This document shows, piece after piece, positions 23,804 through 36,200 of a DNA stretch of 64,000 nucleotides. Under the pieces are notes generated by a model. That model saw nothing but the letters and a program-made list of their open reading frames with translations. It searched no databases and was not told the DNA's origin. How positions within the stretch are numbered: the first letter of the stretch is position 1; every line of letters begins with the position of its first letter. Origin of the DNA: Sinohyriopsis cumingii. Its lineage: Eukaryota; Mollusca; Bivalvia; Unionida; Unionidae. The position numbers and the translations under genes are program-made. Where the stretch lies: assembly GCA_028554795.2 (NCBI GenBank), contig JAPYKE020000522.1, positions 1 through 64,000 of the forward strand. The letters run 5' to 3'.

Positions 23804-24141
23804 CTACAAGTAGTTTAGGTCAACTGAAATGTTGTGTATCTCGCTCATGCTGCATGTAGTGGCTAGTTTGAGTTGGAAGACGATATTACATGACAGGTGA
23901 ACCAATAAAGCATCAAAACGGTTCGAACTGTGTCCTATTCCCTTCCTCAGCCATGTTAGCACCAATGGCATATTCCACTTCGGGCACAAAGTCAGCACCT
24001 TTGGACGTGTGAACTCGAGATTGATAGCAGATTGTGTAGGTCTTGTTTGATATCATATCTTTAATAATGATGGAACGTGTCAGAGATCATGAAACGGTCA
24101 CCGTTCATCGTCATTGGCTCTAACTGTTTCTCGTCAATGTC
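23804..24141 (-). pseudogene. piggyBac-like transposase relic (unit 2)
   Basis: Three minus-strand pieces in three different frames, in the order and rough spacing of a piggyBac-type (DDE_Tnp_1_7) catalytic core. First, DIDEKQLEPMTMNGDRF, matching the region around the first catalytic Asp (the I-D-E motif followed by N-G-x-R). About 45 residues on, YTICYQSRVHTSKGADF and the following PEVEYAMGAN, like the Y-T-G-K-G region. Then in a third frame VLTWLRKGIGHSSNRFDALL, like the strand and helix before and around the second Asp. Each piece alone is weak; the ordered set is what persuades me. No terminal repeats or TTAA site were identified. The C-terminal part is not seen. An alternative is a chance open frame of 64 codons at 23804-23998. 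Confidence 0.4.
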
Positions 24142-24447
24142 TCAAAGTTAGGAGTTGGCTATTGCATTATTGATTTTTTCAGCGGCGTTATATTTTCGAA
24201 CTCACACTATTGTACGAAAATTCTCCATTTCTCTGCTTGACCTCAGGTCACAATTTACAATTTATAAAAGCAACCATTACCTAATAGCAAATAACCTTGT
24301 AGAATGATCTAATAAGCCTTGTTTATTTACAACACAATAGCCTATAAAATTCACTTAGGAATCTCCAAAACCCTGACCCTGATCAACATATTTACTCCTT
24401 CTTTGTTTACCTGAAAAATAATCCTGATAATAAGCTAATACACATAG

Positions 24448-24746
24448 TGTGTGTGTGTGATTTCGATTTTTAACGTAGCGTTAACAATTTTTCAGTCATA
24501 TCGTCTGCACTGTGATAGTTTATGTGAAGTCTAGCACTGGGGCATCATCCCGCAGACATGTAGCATGATGTCCCACCCAGTTACATTATCCTGACACCAG
24601 GCCGACCAGTCCTAACACTAACCTCTTAATGCTGAGCACCTAGCGAGGCAGCTGTTTGTACCATTTTTGTAAGTCTTCGGTAGACTCAGCCGGGGATCGA
24701 ACCCACGACCTCCCGCATCCGAGGCGGACGCTATAACCACTAGCAA
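24448..24746 (-). mobile_element. SINE-A (unit 2)
   Basis: Same element as 10365-10663. The target duplication ACACATAG lies at 24440-24447 and 24747-24754. Confidence 0.87.
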
Positions 24747-24937
24747 ACACATAGAGAATAATAAAGCTATTATTAGTTGTTTACATAAGTGAAATAAATA
24801 TAATTTTTTAATTAAAAAACAACCAGGTCAGGCAGAAATGGATTCAGTTTTGCACGAGGTCAATTCCAGCAAACAGTGTTACATTACAATAACATGCAAT
24901 GCAATAAAAAGAAAATTTAAAAGTAACATACAAACAA

Positions 24938-26513
24938 TTAAATTAAATATACATCACAGTATAATCCTAAATCAGCATCGACTGGGTTTTTGCACAATGC
25001 ATCAACATGGCCATGCGTTAGTGTGAATATTTCATCATCAAGCACGTAACGTTTATCGTCAAACAACTTAACCAATTCTGTTGGGCACGTATGTATATGT
25101 TGTGTGATTTATTTATCTTACAGTGTTCATGGAGGCTAAGCTGTCAAGTAATCATCATGCGTGACTTGCTTCTTGATATTTTTATCCCCTTGGTCCTTTA
25201 TTCTGCTCCCGTCCGATAGCTTGATGGAATGCATATTACTGCCTTGTCCGACAAATTCCGCGATGGGTACCAACAACATCTCATCATTAAACTTTCCAAT
25301 AATCTTCGTATTAACTGGATCATAGTATTCACTGTTCTGAGGATAATCCGAGAAATTAAAGAATTCGCGTGGTCCATATAGATCTACATAGATATATTCC
25401 GTCCTAATTTCATAGCAGAGCGAGTCTGCATGGGTAAAGAGTAATTTTGATTTACTGCCATATTTATTTTTGATGAACTCGTAATGAAATTCGTCAGTCA
25501 GGAATCTGGATAACTCCAATACGGTAAATCCACAATAGAGTGATTAATCGAGTTTGATTATAGTCCGCTTAAAATAGATGGTTACTAAATTATCGTCAAA
25601 TATTGTTACGCTGACAAAATGCGGCGAGTTGACTAATTTATCTCTCCTGGTCACATCAGTAACCAACTCGACATTGACACGCTTTTGTATGTTTTCCATA
25701 TTCTTACCAAAAATACTGTTATTCATAACTTTGAAAAAATCCTTTTCAAAATCCGACTTGGTGTCTTTTAAATTTTTGCGGTGTTAAAATTGAGATAACT
25801 TTAGAGCCAGCGTTGATGTTTAGACCTGAGTACATGGTGAATAGAAGTCACTTGCTTCACTAAATCCTTGTAATGTTTGAGATTTTTTTAAAATGAATCA
25901 TCTATTGTATTTATCCATCAGATTAAGCACCAATTTTGGCACGCTCGCTTAATAGCACTTTCAGACGCTGACTTGTTCGACTGATATATCGTCACACACG
26001 ATCTCGTGAATTTAACCGTATCATCACTGGCATCGAACAACCACTGGATAAACCGCTCCGGATTCATCCATGTTCCTACGGGTAATTTTTGCTACTTCGT
26101 CCACCATAGAATTATTGGTATTTAAGTATATAATGTATTTGAATTTCTTGCTGGGGTTATAATCAGTTATGATTTTGTTGTTGGTTCTCGAATGTTTGTG
26201 TTTGATAAATTTGAACATATCGGCATCTGTCAATAATTTCAGCGTGATTTGAATTATTTTCATTGCGGCATCCCATTAGAGATCGAGAGAAGAATAATAC
26301 CATGCCGGATCCAGCTGAGAACCTATCTCTGAAGTTTTCAAAAAACATCAGCGAGTAATTAAACATCTGTTACATATGATGATACTCGTTAAGATCTGCG
26401 CTGTTGATCGCACGAACATCCAACCGGGTCCTTCTCTGGCGTAATAAGCAAGTTTTGCTTGTAACGAGAAAATAATTTACCGTACGTTGTAAACTCGGTT
26501 GGTAATGCGTTCT
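24938..26513 (-). pseudogene. Protein-primed family B DNA polymerase of Polinton type, C-terminal half (unit 2)
   Basis: The polymerase would copy the transposon from a protein primer. Read right to left, fragments in changing frames follow the family order. LPTEFTTYGKLF and LNEYHHM come first; then TDV, an in-frame stop and LLADVF (the last exonuclease motif); FENFRDRF; LKLLTDADMF; KYIIYLNTNN (the polymerase A-like motif, with the expected Asp replaced); MNNSIFGKNMENIQKRV (the B-like region); LLFTHADSLCYEI (the C-like motif, where the first Asp of the usual D-x-D is His); YDPVNTKIIGKF; THDDYLTA; and finally DDKRYVLDDEI, close to the expected C terminus. At least five frame changes or stops interrupt it and two catalytic Asp are gone, so it is a pseudogene. 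The N-terminal half is not seen at this place; a possible piece lies inverted at 16006-16188. Confidence 0.85.
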
Positions 26514-26576
26514 GATTTTGTAATAATCGTCGGGATTGAATCCGCACCGTCTAACTTGGTGCAGCCGACAGTTACT

Positions 26577-26781
26577 GCAAACGTGAATTCTTACCTTGAT
26601 GCACTGCTAAATGAGCGTCTATGATGCGTCTGAGCATATTTTCAGATCGCTCCTCAAGCTCATGAAGAGTGGTCACATCATCGTTTTTCACAGTGATGCC
26701 TCTTGATCGTGGACGATAAACGCCTCCCTGCGACGTACATAATGTAATGTTGCCATCGTGTATACAAATAACAATAATTGT
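26577..26781 (-). other. Open minus-strand frame between polymerase and integrase (unit 2)
   Basis: About 66 codons without a stop and without an ATG at the start. It contains ITLCTSQGGVYRPRSRG and then a charged, probably helical stretch HELEERSENMLRRIIDAH. A donor-like CAAG|GTAAG lies near its 3' end. It is upstream of the polymerase remnant on the same strand, so it may be the tail of another element gene. Not recognised. Confidence 0.3.
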
Positions 26782-27406
26782 TTAGTTGGTAGTATTATTA
26801 GAATTTAGTGCAATACACTGATCATCGCTGCTACTCTTTGCTGATGCTTGCTAACACACTCGATCAACCACTGTATATTCATATAACTCGTGCTGTCTCA
26901 TCAGTATTTCTTTCGAAAAGTCAATGTAAAAAGACCCGCAAGTTGTTTCTAAATATCATCGTTGTTGTTCGGTGCGTAATATTTTCATATGACCTGCGAC
27001 TCTGATTCTCACCCTGACGCTGGCTATCCGGAAACAAAGTCCTCATCAGTGTTGACCACGTCACAATAACACAGAGGATTTTGTCACTCATATTATTATA
27101 AAGATTACATAAATAATATCTGATGACGTAGAGGACTAGCGATATCAAGTGGAGCACTAGCATTTGTATTACAGGCTTCAGCAAAAAATACACGCAAAAA
27201 TATCACATCAGAAACAAACTCGCCAACGTTTAACTTATCGCATGAAGACCAATTAAAATGTGAGACCGGCTTGGAAGATCAATTCCAGGCCGGCAAAATA
27301 AATCCAGTTCGATTTTATCTTCAAAACAATATTTGACGCGATGGGATTACCCGATCACGCCAGAACATGTAAACCGATAGCGAGTAAGCGAGTTGTACGA
27401 ACGGAT
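26782..27406. other. Unrecognised spacer between open frame and integrase end (unit 2)
   Basis: Contains a 90-codon minus-strand frame (26921-27193) and a plus-strand frame (26808-27005), neither with a recognisable signature, and the hairpin at 27265-27293. Presumably more decayed element sequence. The equivalents in the other units sit at the same relative place (12699-13323, 40866-41490, 54940-55564). Confidence 0.4.
27265..27293. repeat. Imperfect hairpin with GATCAA loop (unit 2)
   Basis: Identical copy of the structure at 13182-13210. Confidence 0.4.
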
Positions 27407-28053
27407 CTACAACGAGATCATTGCCTCAAAATCAGCGGTAGAAGTCCACGAATTAAACTCTTCAGTATATCTACTCAAGTGATTGTTCACCATGCTGCGG
27501 TAAAACCTTTTCGATTCTGTAAACCTCCTGGGTGGTTATTGATAAATCTAGCTCGTAAAACAACCCTATGTCTGGTTCTCTGTACTGGTAGGTGATTTAG
27601 ATATTTATTAAACATTATTATTTAACACTTTACTGACCGTGAAAACCTCTTCATTTCACTTCGGGGTAAATCCTTTTTCAAATGTGCATTTTGCTTTAGA
27701 AATCCTCATACGATCCCCAACTCGAAATTTACTTCAGCGATCAAGCGCGTTAGCTAAATCATCCTTAACTTTTTGTTCTCCAGCTTGAGTTTAGCTCAAT
27801 TTAGTACTACGATGCTTGGTGTTATTGTATTCCGATACGTATATGTACCTCGTTGTCATTGGCTGTAAAATGTTTCCACATTTTAGGTTTCAACGTTCTG
27901 TTTAATCTCTCAACGACCACGGGTTACATTGAGAGTACGCGGATTACTTACGTATTCCTCTAGAGGATAACCAGACCTCGGATATTTTATTAAAAACTTC
28001 TCCGCCGTTATCCGACCAGAGTTTATTTGATATAATCCCTACTGACTCAAATG
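27407..28053 (-). pseudogene. Polinton-type integrase, core C-terminal part plus chromodomain (unit 2)
   Basis: Continues the integrase across SINE-B. Read right to left, FESVGIISNKLWSDNGGE holds the second catalytic Asp in the LWSDNG motif. After a frame change VVVERLNRTLKPKMWKHF carries the catalytic Glu, and then YNNTKHRSTKL, typical of the end of the rve core. Next comes the SH3-like end with KFRVGDRMRISKAKCTFEKG. In a further frame FYELDLSITTQEVYRIEKVL and EEFNSWTSTADFEAM match the chromodomain-like C terminus of Polinton integrases. All three catalytic residues can be seen across the two pieces, but frameshifts, stops and the SINE make it non-functional. Confidence 0.8.
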
Positions 28054-28365
28054 TTTGTGTGTGTTTGTTATTGTTAACTTAGCTTTCAAAAATTGTCATG
28101 TCGCTACGATGTCTACAGTGTGACAGTTTATAGTGATGTCAAGCACTGGTGCATCATGCTGTAGACATGTAGCATCATGTCCCTCCCAGTCACGTTATCC
28201 TGACACCAGAACGACCAATTCTAATACTAACCTCTTAATCCTTAGCGTCAAGCGAGGCAGCTGCTAGTACCATTTTTTATAAGTCTTTGGTATGATTGGC
28301 ACGTATTCGAACCTGCAACATCCCGCATCCAAGGTGGACGCTTTAACTATTAGACACCGGAGCGG
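28054..28365 (-). mobile_element. SINE-B in the integrase (unit 2/3)
   Basis: Same element as 13971-14282. TCAAATG lies at 28047-28053 and 28366-28372. Confidence 0.87.
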
Positions 28366-28583
28366 TCAAATGCGTATCTAATAGCCACCCCAGTTTTACT
28401 CCTGACGGAAATACTCCATACGAATTTGCTGCACACGTCTATGATATTTAGCAAATATTTATATACCTAATTGTCAATTGATAACTTACTGATGTCCACA
28501 AGATCAGCCGCGTGAATATCATTCACCCCGTTGCTGATGACGCGGAAAGCTTTTGCGTAATTCAGCTGTTAATTCTTGGTTAT
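28366..28583 (-). pseudogene. Polinton-type integrase, N-terminal piece (unit 3)
   Basis: Copy of 14283-14500 with the same motifs and stop. Confidence 0.65.
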
Positions 28584-28662
28584 TGATGGCGATTGTTTTC
28601 CTTTTTACTCACACAAGTACATTTACTTTTGCCCACACGAATACGTTTTCTTTTGACCACGA

Positions 28663-28962
28663 CTAGGCGTGTTGTACCGACACTGATTTTATATATAGCG
28701 CAAATGATGGTACGTACAAATGCTCTTGCAACCCAGTGTGTTTAATCGCTTTGAGTTGATCTAACATTATGCGGTCACAAGCTAATTTGTCCTCAGGATG
28801 ATCAGGATAGCAGACATGTCTTATCGCCTTTGCATCCACTTGATTACAAGGTTCTTGCCCTGGCAACGATTGATCATTCGAGTCAAGTTGCTTGTCTAGA
28901 GGATGATAAGATCTTGTGTATTTATGCCTGGGAAACGTCCAAACACCACGTGGTCGAGGCAA
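28663..28962 (-). pseudogene. Phospholipase A2-like Polinton protein (unit 3)
   Basis: Same 99-codon protein as at 14580-14879. Confidence 0.6.
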
Positions 28963-29121
28963 TTGTCCTCAGATCGAGTGAATATGCATTATTCATCTCT
29001 GAGTACGGGCACCCCATCGACGCAGCCGAGTTAAATCGTACATATTTTAAAGCTTTCTTGTGAAATCACTTTTAATTGTCTGCTTTTAAACCTTTCTTTT
29101 TGTTGTCTGCACAGGGTTACT

Positions 29122-29352
29122 TTAATCATCGACGACCATGATTCGTTCGACGAACCTGGAGCATTGGGTACGTACAGACACGTCACTGTGTGCTTCACTA
29201 GGCATACATTTCGGTTTCTTTTTACCACACATCCCACAAATTGCTTTGATGATAACGCAGCCATTTTTAGATTTGGCCAGTTGTTCATCAGCGATTTTCG
29301 TCCATGTTGTACAACGCAGACAGCATATTTTGCACATCTGTTTTTCATACAA
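29122..29352 (-). pseudogene. Small zinc-ribbon protein (unit 3)
   Basis: Same frame and cysteines as 15039-15269. Confidence 0.45.
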
Positions 29353-30088
29353 TAGTTTAGATAAACATGGTTTACGCTAAGCGCTTGCACGCTAACGCGC
29401 GTTGTACTATGATGTCATTTTTTTGCGTCGGATGCTACTTAAACACCAATAATGTGACAAGTGGGAAAACACCATTGGAGCGTGACCGGATGTAATAAAC
29501 ACAGTATAACCCAAATGCGTTGCTGTTGATGTGCTGAATTTGTATGTAATTATAAAGTGATGCCCATACTAGCCGTCGGTGTATCATGATTTTATTAGCT
29601 GCTGTGTGGTTACAATGACGCTATCGTTTCCATCTAAATCCTCATTAGCTGCGACAGCCACGATGGCACGTTGATTTTTGCTCTTTACAAGTCCAGTCTG
29701 CTGACACGATATTCTCACTGTACTTTGCTGTTTAGACAACATACTTACATGACGGCCTTATTGCGCGCGAGCCCACCACGTGCCATTCTTCGGATGGCTC
29801 TTAAAATACTGTCCACAGCGTTTCTGCCGGCGTTGCCGTATTTAAATGGTCAAATGTTAAGTTATATAGGCAAGGTAAGCGATATCTGGCAGACTTGGTC
29901 CCTTGTTAAGTTTGTTGAGCTCATTATAGACTCCGCTTCGACATCATGTGCCACTGATTATCGTTCTTGCACTGAGGAATATCTCATTTGGGAGGTGAAA
30001 GACTCGACATTTTACATACTGCTCTAACATACTTTCTTACCAACAAATATATGATTGTTCCTTTAAAAGTATTTAAAAATTCACAAAT

Positions 30089-30271
30089 GTGAAATGTAGT
30101 ATTTTAGTAACATTTGGAATAAAGTTGTTTGTGAGAAAAATCGCTCTAACATCAACTTCACTTATTAAATTTTGTAATCTCTTGAGGGGAATGAAAGGGT
30201 ATTTCACCTTTTTCGAGTTTGCATCGCTCATACCCGAATATGGGAACCAAGGACCGGAGCTTTACTTGTAA
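30089..30271 (+). pseudogene. Possible inverted family B polymerase fragment (unit 3)
   Basis: Same protein as at 16006-16188. Confidence 0.35.
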
Positions 30272-33200
30272 GGAAATGCCAGCTTACAAAAGATATATAT
30301 TGCCCCCAGTCACCTTTTCCTAGTATTTAGCTAGGAGTTCGTTATTTTTATGTAGTTTGTTTGATGTACTGTAAGTCCCCGAACACTGGTCGTGCGATTC
30401 TAGATTGATCTGAGCAACAATATGGTACAAGCTAAAGAAAACCAATGAGGTGGGTGAAGAACAGGCGAAAATTGCACAAATTGCATCCGAAAAAGTGAAT
30501 TGCAGATGGAATATTCTTTACAAATTTTATTTATTTCTTTGATTCTTAAAAGCTTACCCGTGCTTATTTCAAACGTAATTGCGGGAACGTAGTCTTGACA
30601 AGAAACATTAGCAGTCCAACAACATCACACTCATTATTGAAAATCAAGGCATTTAAAGTTAACTGTAGAATGTTATCGTTCACTGGTTACCACGGAATTA
30701 ATTTTTGGGTAAAATGATTTAGTGCTTCCTCGTATGGATTGGTTGTTTCCATGAAGAAGGATACAAGTGTGTTTCACAAACAGAGTTTACCATTTGATAT
30801 TATATGGGGAACACCATGTCCAAAGAGTATAAATGCCGACGCAAATTCTTATCTATTGATACATGTAATCCTATGTTCCTGGCATCGTTTGTGTGTAAAG
30901 GTTATGTTCATATAGAGTTATGATCTCTAAATTATGTCTTGAAAACTTCTTAATCAGCAAATGATTTATACAGTTAACGTTGTTTTACTCAAATTTCAAA
31001 ATCATGTACATTCTAATTTCAGAAGAAGAAAACATTTAGTTGCTATGTTTTCAGTTTCGGGAGACAATTTGCCCTGTTAATTTATCAGTGTTAAAGTGTA
31101 CTATAACCTTATGTTCAAGATTACGAAATTTAATAATGGCTACAGCTGCGTTTTCTGGATGGTCTGGGTTGGTTCGTGGTTGTTGGATGAGTCTCACTGT
31201 GGCGCTGACTGGACTCGAATATTGAACTTTCACATTCTGTTTCACCTGCGTATTGTTTCCGTCCAATAGGTACTATTAGTTTGGTATACATTGTATGTAT
31301 CAGTTGACTCGTCAACATTCATGGTAAGCCCTGTGCAAACGTTTGGACACAGCCAACCATACAGTAATGCAGGATTATTAGTGGGATATTTAAACAATAC
31401 AATTAACGATTTTCCTTACTTTTAGTATGTTGATATTCGTACATATTCGCATGTATTAAATACAGCGTTTTAATCACGAAATAAATGTTTCTTCCCAAGA
31501 GTATGTGAAATGACTTTTACTTTCTCTTTAACACTATTTTGGCATGCGCATATTTTGATCGGTTGATCTCGATGGAAAGAATCATTTGAATTGATATTAG
31601 CAAAAAATTTTTCAATGGATTTGGTTACATATTATAATTAAAAAATGCGTTCATTGATCTCTCTAGTTGATTCCTCTGATGGGTACTATTCTTAAACAGG
31701 TAGTAATGTGAATGATACATTATGAAAGACAGAATATTGTCCAATTTTTATGGAAAGAAAATACTGATATGTAAGCTAATTCTGAATAATTACTTTATTT
31801 GGAATAACAGTAAAGATGGCATGGTACTCTTCTGCGCAATAAAAATATCAGTCTTTTATAAATTGACGGTTCTTGTACTGGCATTTATCACAAGATAATA
31901 CGAAGTCATCTTCTGCTGCTTCAGCACTGTGGCCGTTGTAAGCATGGACTTGTTTGCTTGTCATTCCTGAAATCAAGAGCTGCATAAAGCATATATAGCT
32001 CAAAATGATTCATATTTTATCAAAGAAAATATGCACAAAACATTAAGCTGAATCTGTCTTCAAGATCATAGATGATCTATAATAAAAATATTTATTTTTC
32101 CTGAAGCGAATAAATATTATAACAAACAAGACTGAGACGAAACCTTCGCTCTGTGCTTTAACTTTGTGTGTCAACTGATATTTCACATACATGACGTGAA
32201 CTGGAAATTAATATCATAGTCAGTTATTGCAATTCATGATAAGGTTCGGTTTACATACTGCATTATCAAATGGATCTAAACATCCATCTGTACTTCTGTG
32301 TGTACATCTAAACGGACATTACCGTTGTGTATTTAAAACAGTATTAATTACATGATAGCATGTTTTATGACATCAACCACACAACATTTTATTCTCACGA
32401 TTAGCGTTGGCATCAGATTCGACATTTTTATAATTAATAATCCATAATTAGATGAATTAATAAACGTATATTTTCTTCAGGTTGTCAAAAGGTAATTATA
32501 CATTTTGCTGTGTTCTAACGTGTTGGACTGAAGCTAGTTTCCCACTTACTAGCAAATTATAAAAGCATGATTTAAAAATATCAATAATAGCTCATAAGAA
32601 TTTTAGCATCTTAATTAAGATGTAGATGTGTATACTACAAATCCAGGCACATGTTCCTCTGTTGTCTCTCCATATCTGACGGCGGTATTGTAGGCTAAGC
32701 ACCAAGCATGTATTAAAGCTTGCAGACTGGCAGGCTTATTCTAGCCTTGAAGGCGGTGAAAACACTTTATAATATATTAAAGATCATGCGTGTTGTCAGA
32801 TACCTCTGAGACCATATTGGCAATAATATACGTTTATATACATGACTTACATTTTATCACAAATACAACGATCTAACTTTGACTCAAGCAATTAATTTCC
32901 AACCTTATAAGTTTCCTTCAAACGTAGTTTTTTTGCTTGGAATAAGGTGTACTACTTGTTGGAATGGTACTGATGAAACAAAGATACCAGTAAATTACAA
33001 TTTTTTTTTTTGCTCTTGTATCCATTTTAAACTGAGCATATGACAGACCCATACTAATTTTACATCTGTTTGGAAACTATTTTGTCAAACATCAACGTTT
33101 TAATAAAAAATATGTCTAATGCTGAACCAGATGTTCGAAAACGATGAACCAGACTGCGCTCACTATTCCCGAGCTGCAGCGTAAGGAGTGGTTGTAGTTT

Positions 33201-36200
33201 AGATTACTTTCGTCCGTCCCACAGTAAATCTGTCGTTTACCACATCTAATCCTAAATGAAGAACTGTATATGAATAGAACTGTCCCGATTATGAAACATC
33301 TATATATCTAATAGAGTTTCGATGATGAACCGTGGTTCACATTCCAGTGATGCGGGCGTGGATTTAGAAAGTGAGTTTGTACGTGTGCGTTTGGGGTGCA
33401 ATACATATTGATGGTGAAAATGTTCTAAGTTGCTATGAGGAATGACAGATAAATGGGGAACCGTTTTCCAAAACCCAATTTATCACTATAAATTCATCAT
33501 AAACGTTTTATAACACCTAATTACAAACTTGTTACAGAGTTTAGAATGCACCTACTAGCAGGCACTTGCAACATTGAGTTCTACTGCTGGACAAGAAGAT
33601 CTTACACTTGCAGTTACGTCCACTTTACTGAGAATTCATTACGAAGATTAGTAACCGCATTGTTTGACGTCTAATTAGTGAAAAGAAGAATTCTCCTTGG
33701 AATGAGCATTTGTTGGCAACTTTATCAAATTAAAATTTCTCCATCAAATCTAGAACGCTCACCTTATTCGAGATTATAAAATTGACAATTTATAATAATA
33801 TCAATACTGGAACTTTTCTTTACATTTTAGAGAAAAGAGTCATTATAGCTTCCTTTGATTGAAATAAGTTTAATGCCATTACACGTCACTTTGATTATCA
33901 AATATTCCATATCATTTTCACCAGTAATGTCTGTGCTGTTTGAAACTATGTTTCATTTTATCGATTATTGGAGACACGTGTCCAGGTCCCAAGATGGCAA
34001 GAAAGCACAACAATGTTGTTATTCGACCATTTGGAAAGCCCTATGTACGAATCTTCAAGTGCAAAATAGTTCATATGTATAAGAATCTATTAGACACCAA
34101 GTATGTGAAAATAGGAAAATCGTCTATGTAATGACGATCGTTTCAAATCAAGGCCTGATTGAACATCTTGGATGATTGGAGTACTCTGCGAATTATTCAG
34201 TATAACGTATGATGTTGTCTGAGTACATAGGACAGATAAATGATGCAATAAATATTATACCAATACTTATTGAAACAAAATCTATATGCTTACAAAATGG
34301 GTGGTTGACCAGAGGAATAGAGCATTCAGTTTCAACTGGCAACGCAACGGTCGCTAAAGGCATTACAGACTAAATGATATTGCTGCAGGAGTTTTAATTA
34401 GTTTTAAGTTCATATGATAACGACACATTTGCATATGATAGCAAAGTATAAATGGTTAAGGTATATTGACTTCTAACGGTATGAATCATCTTAAGACATT
34501 GTTCATAGCAGCATTAGCAAAAGAAGAAAACATGATAGCGTCCTAACTAAAACGTTAATTTCCGGTCTTATCGACATAAAGCTGCATACTTAACATTCGA
34601 AATCTTACAATCCTTACAAAGTTGATGCGAAATCTTAAATGTGATGTAAACGAAAGGCAGGAAATAGTGATTCTTCAAGGACTAATCAAAACGTTACGAG
34701 GTATTACAGCCAGGAGCCATAACCCATCTTAATAATGAATTGTAAAGCAAACTTGTTTGAGGTCTTACCAATATACAGCTGTAATCAGACTTTGGCTTAA
34801 ATCGAGAAACACGCGGAAGCCAGATTCTTGTCGGATGAAAACCGGACGGAAACCAACAAAGGACAATGTGATTAGTTCCTCCGACAACGTCGAGCGTGAT
34901 GACGCTAACATAAAAAAAACCATTAAAACTATTGATGTTCGTAATATACATCCTCTTTACATTTTAATCTTTATGTTAGGAAGTGTAGTAGAAGTAGTAG
35001 TAGTAGAAGAAAATAAGTATAATAAGATGTAGAAGAAGAGAAGGAAGAAGAATTCACGTGCGTTATAATGCGAACCTTTTACATAGCATGGATATTCTAA
35101 TAATTTGCAAGTACAAGGGCTTTTCATAATGGCAATAATCATGATTTCGATTTTGTCCGAATGCACGATACAAAAATTAGGTTAGCTTGCTATTTTACTT
35201 ACCTGTGCTACTTACCTGTATTAATGAATTCATCTTGCAGATGATTGGGCAGGCTACTTAACACTTGAGATACAGGTGATGTTGAACGTTGTTTTGTAAT
35301 ATTCCCTTTCAAAAACGTCATGGGATCCATGGCTTAAATATCCAAGTCGGAATGACCTGAGATTTAATTTCTTGCCGCATCATTTTTTAGTTGCTTCCAC
35401 AAAACTATTGAGAATAGTATAGGTCATTGCATTTTGCCAATATTCTTTATGATTTATCTTACTGTGTGATGTTCGCAATAATAAGTTAACGAAATTTTAT
35501 CTTTTCAAAACTAGTAATTTAGCTTTTTTGTTGGGATAAAGATGTTGATATAATTGAGAATGAACGATTAATCTAATTGCAACGTCAGTGAATATGTAGT
35601 TTCAGGAAAGATGATTGCAAGATTTGAAGACTTAGGATGCAAATTTAACAGCTTCAGGACAAATATATTAGCACCAGCTGCAATTGTCTAATGTACTTTG
35701 TCCTGTTATTATGTATGGAATTTACTGGTATATAACAGTACAATCCAAACAAATTGAATCAAAACAACGTTTTTCCAACCAAAAGCAGCACATACTCATA
35801 GTAGGTTATTTCCATTGACAGTATTTATTTAGATGATAATATCATTCAATTCCAAATTGAAACGAAATCATTTTCCAATATTTTACTGACAATTAAGAAC
35901 CGTTACATTACAGCATATTTCATCAAAATTGACTCTGAAAGAATAAACGGAGAAAATCAGACAAGTCTGCCGTGCTGGATCAGAGCTATGCTACATGAAT
36001 ATAGCAATTGTGATTGGTAACTATAAATATGAGGGAAACAATTGTTTTCATATTTATTGCTACGATCAATCTAATAAAACACAAAAATATATAAACGAAT
36101 TGCACTTCGCCACTGGAATCCGTAAAGGAGCTTAATATTAACAGAACAAATTGTTTGATGTGGACTGACACTATTAGAAATTATCTCCTGTTTCTAGGAG

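Larger units (their letters stand above)
14088..28170 (+). repeat. Tandem repeat unit 2 of the 14.08-kb array
   Basis: Second copy, 14083 bp, used here as the reference for the gene descriptions. Private differences include two substitutions near 22937-22942, one near 23965 and one near 24074. At 27343 it shares a G with unit 3 where units 1 and 4 have A. Confidence 0.97.
24938..29389 (-). mobile_element. Polinton/Maverick-type relic (units 2-3)
   Basis: Copy of the composite described at 10855-15306, with the same gene remnants, lesions and nested SINE-B. Confidence 0.75.
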
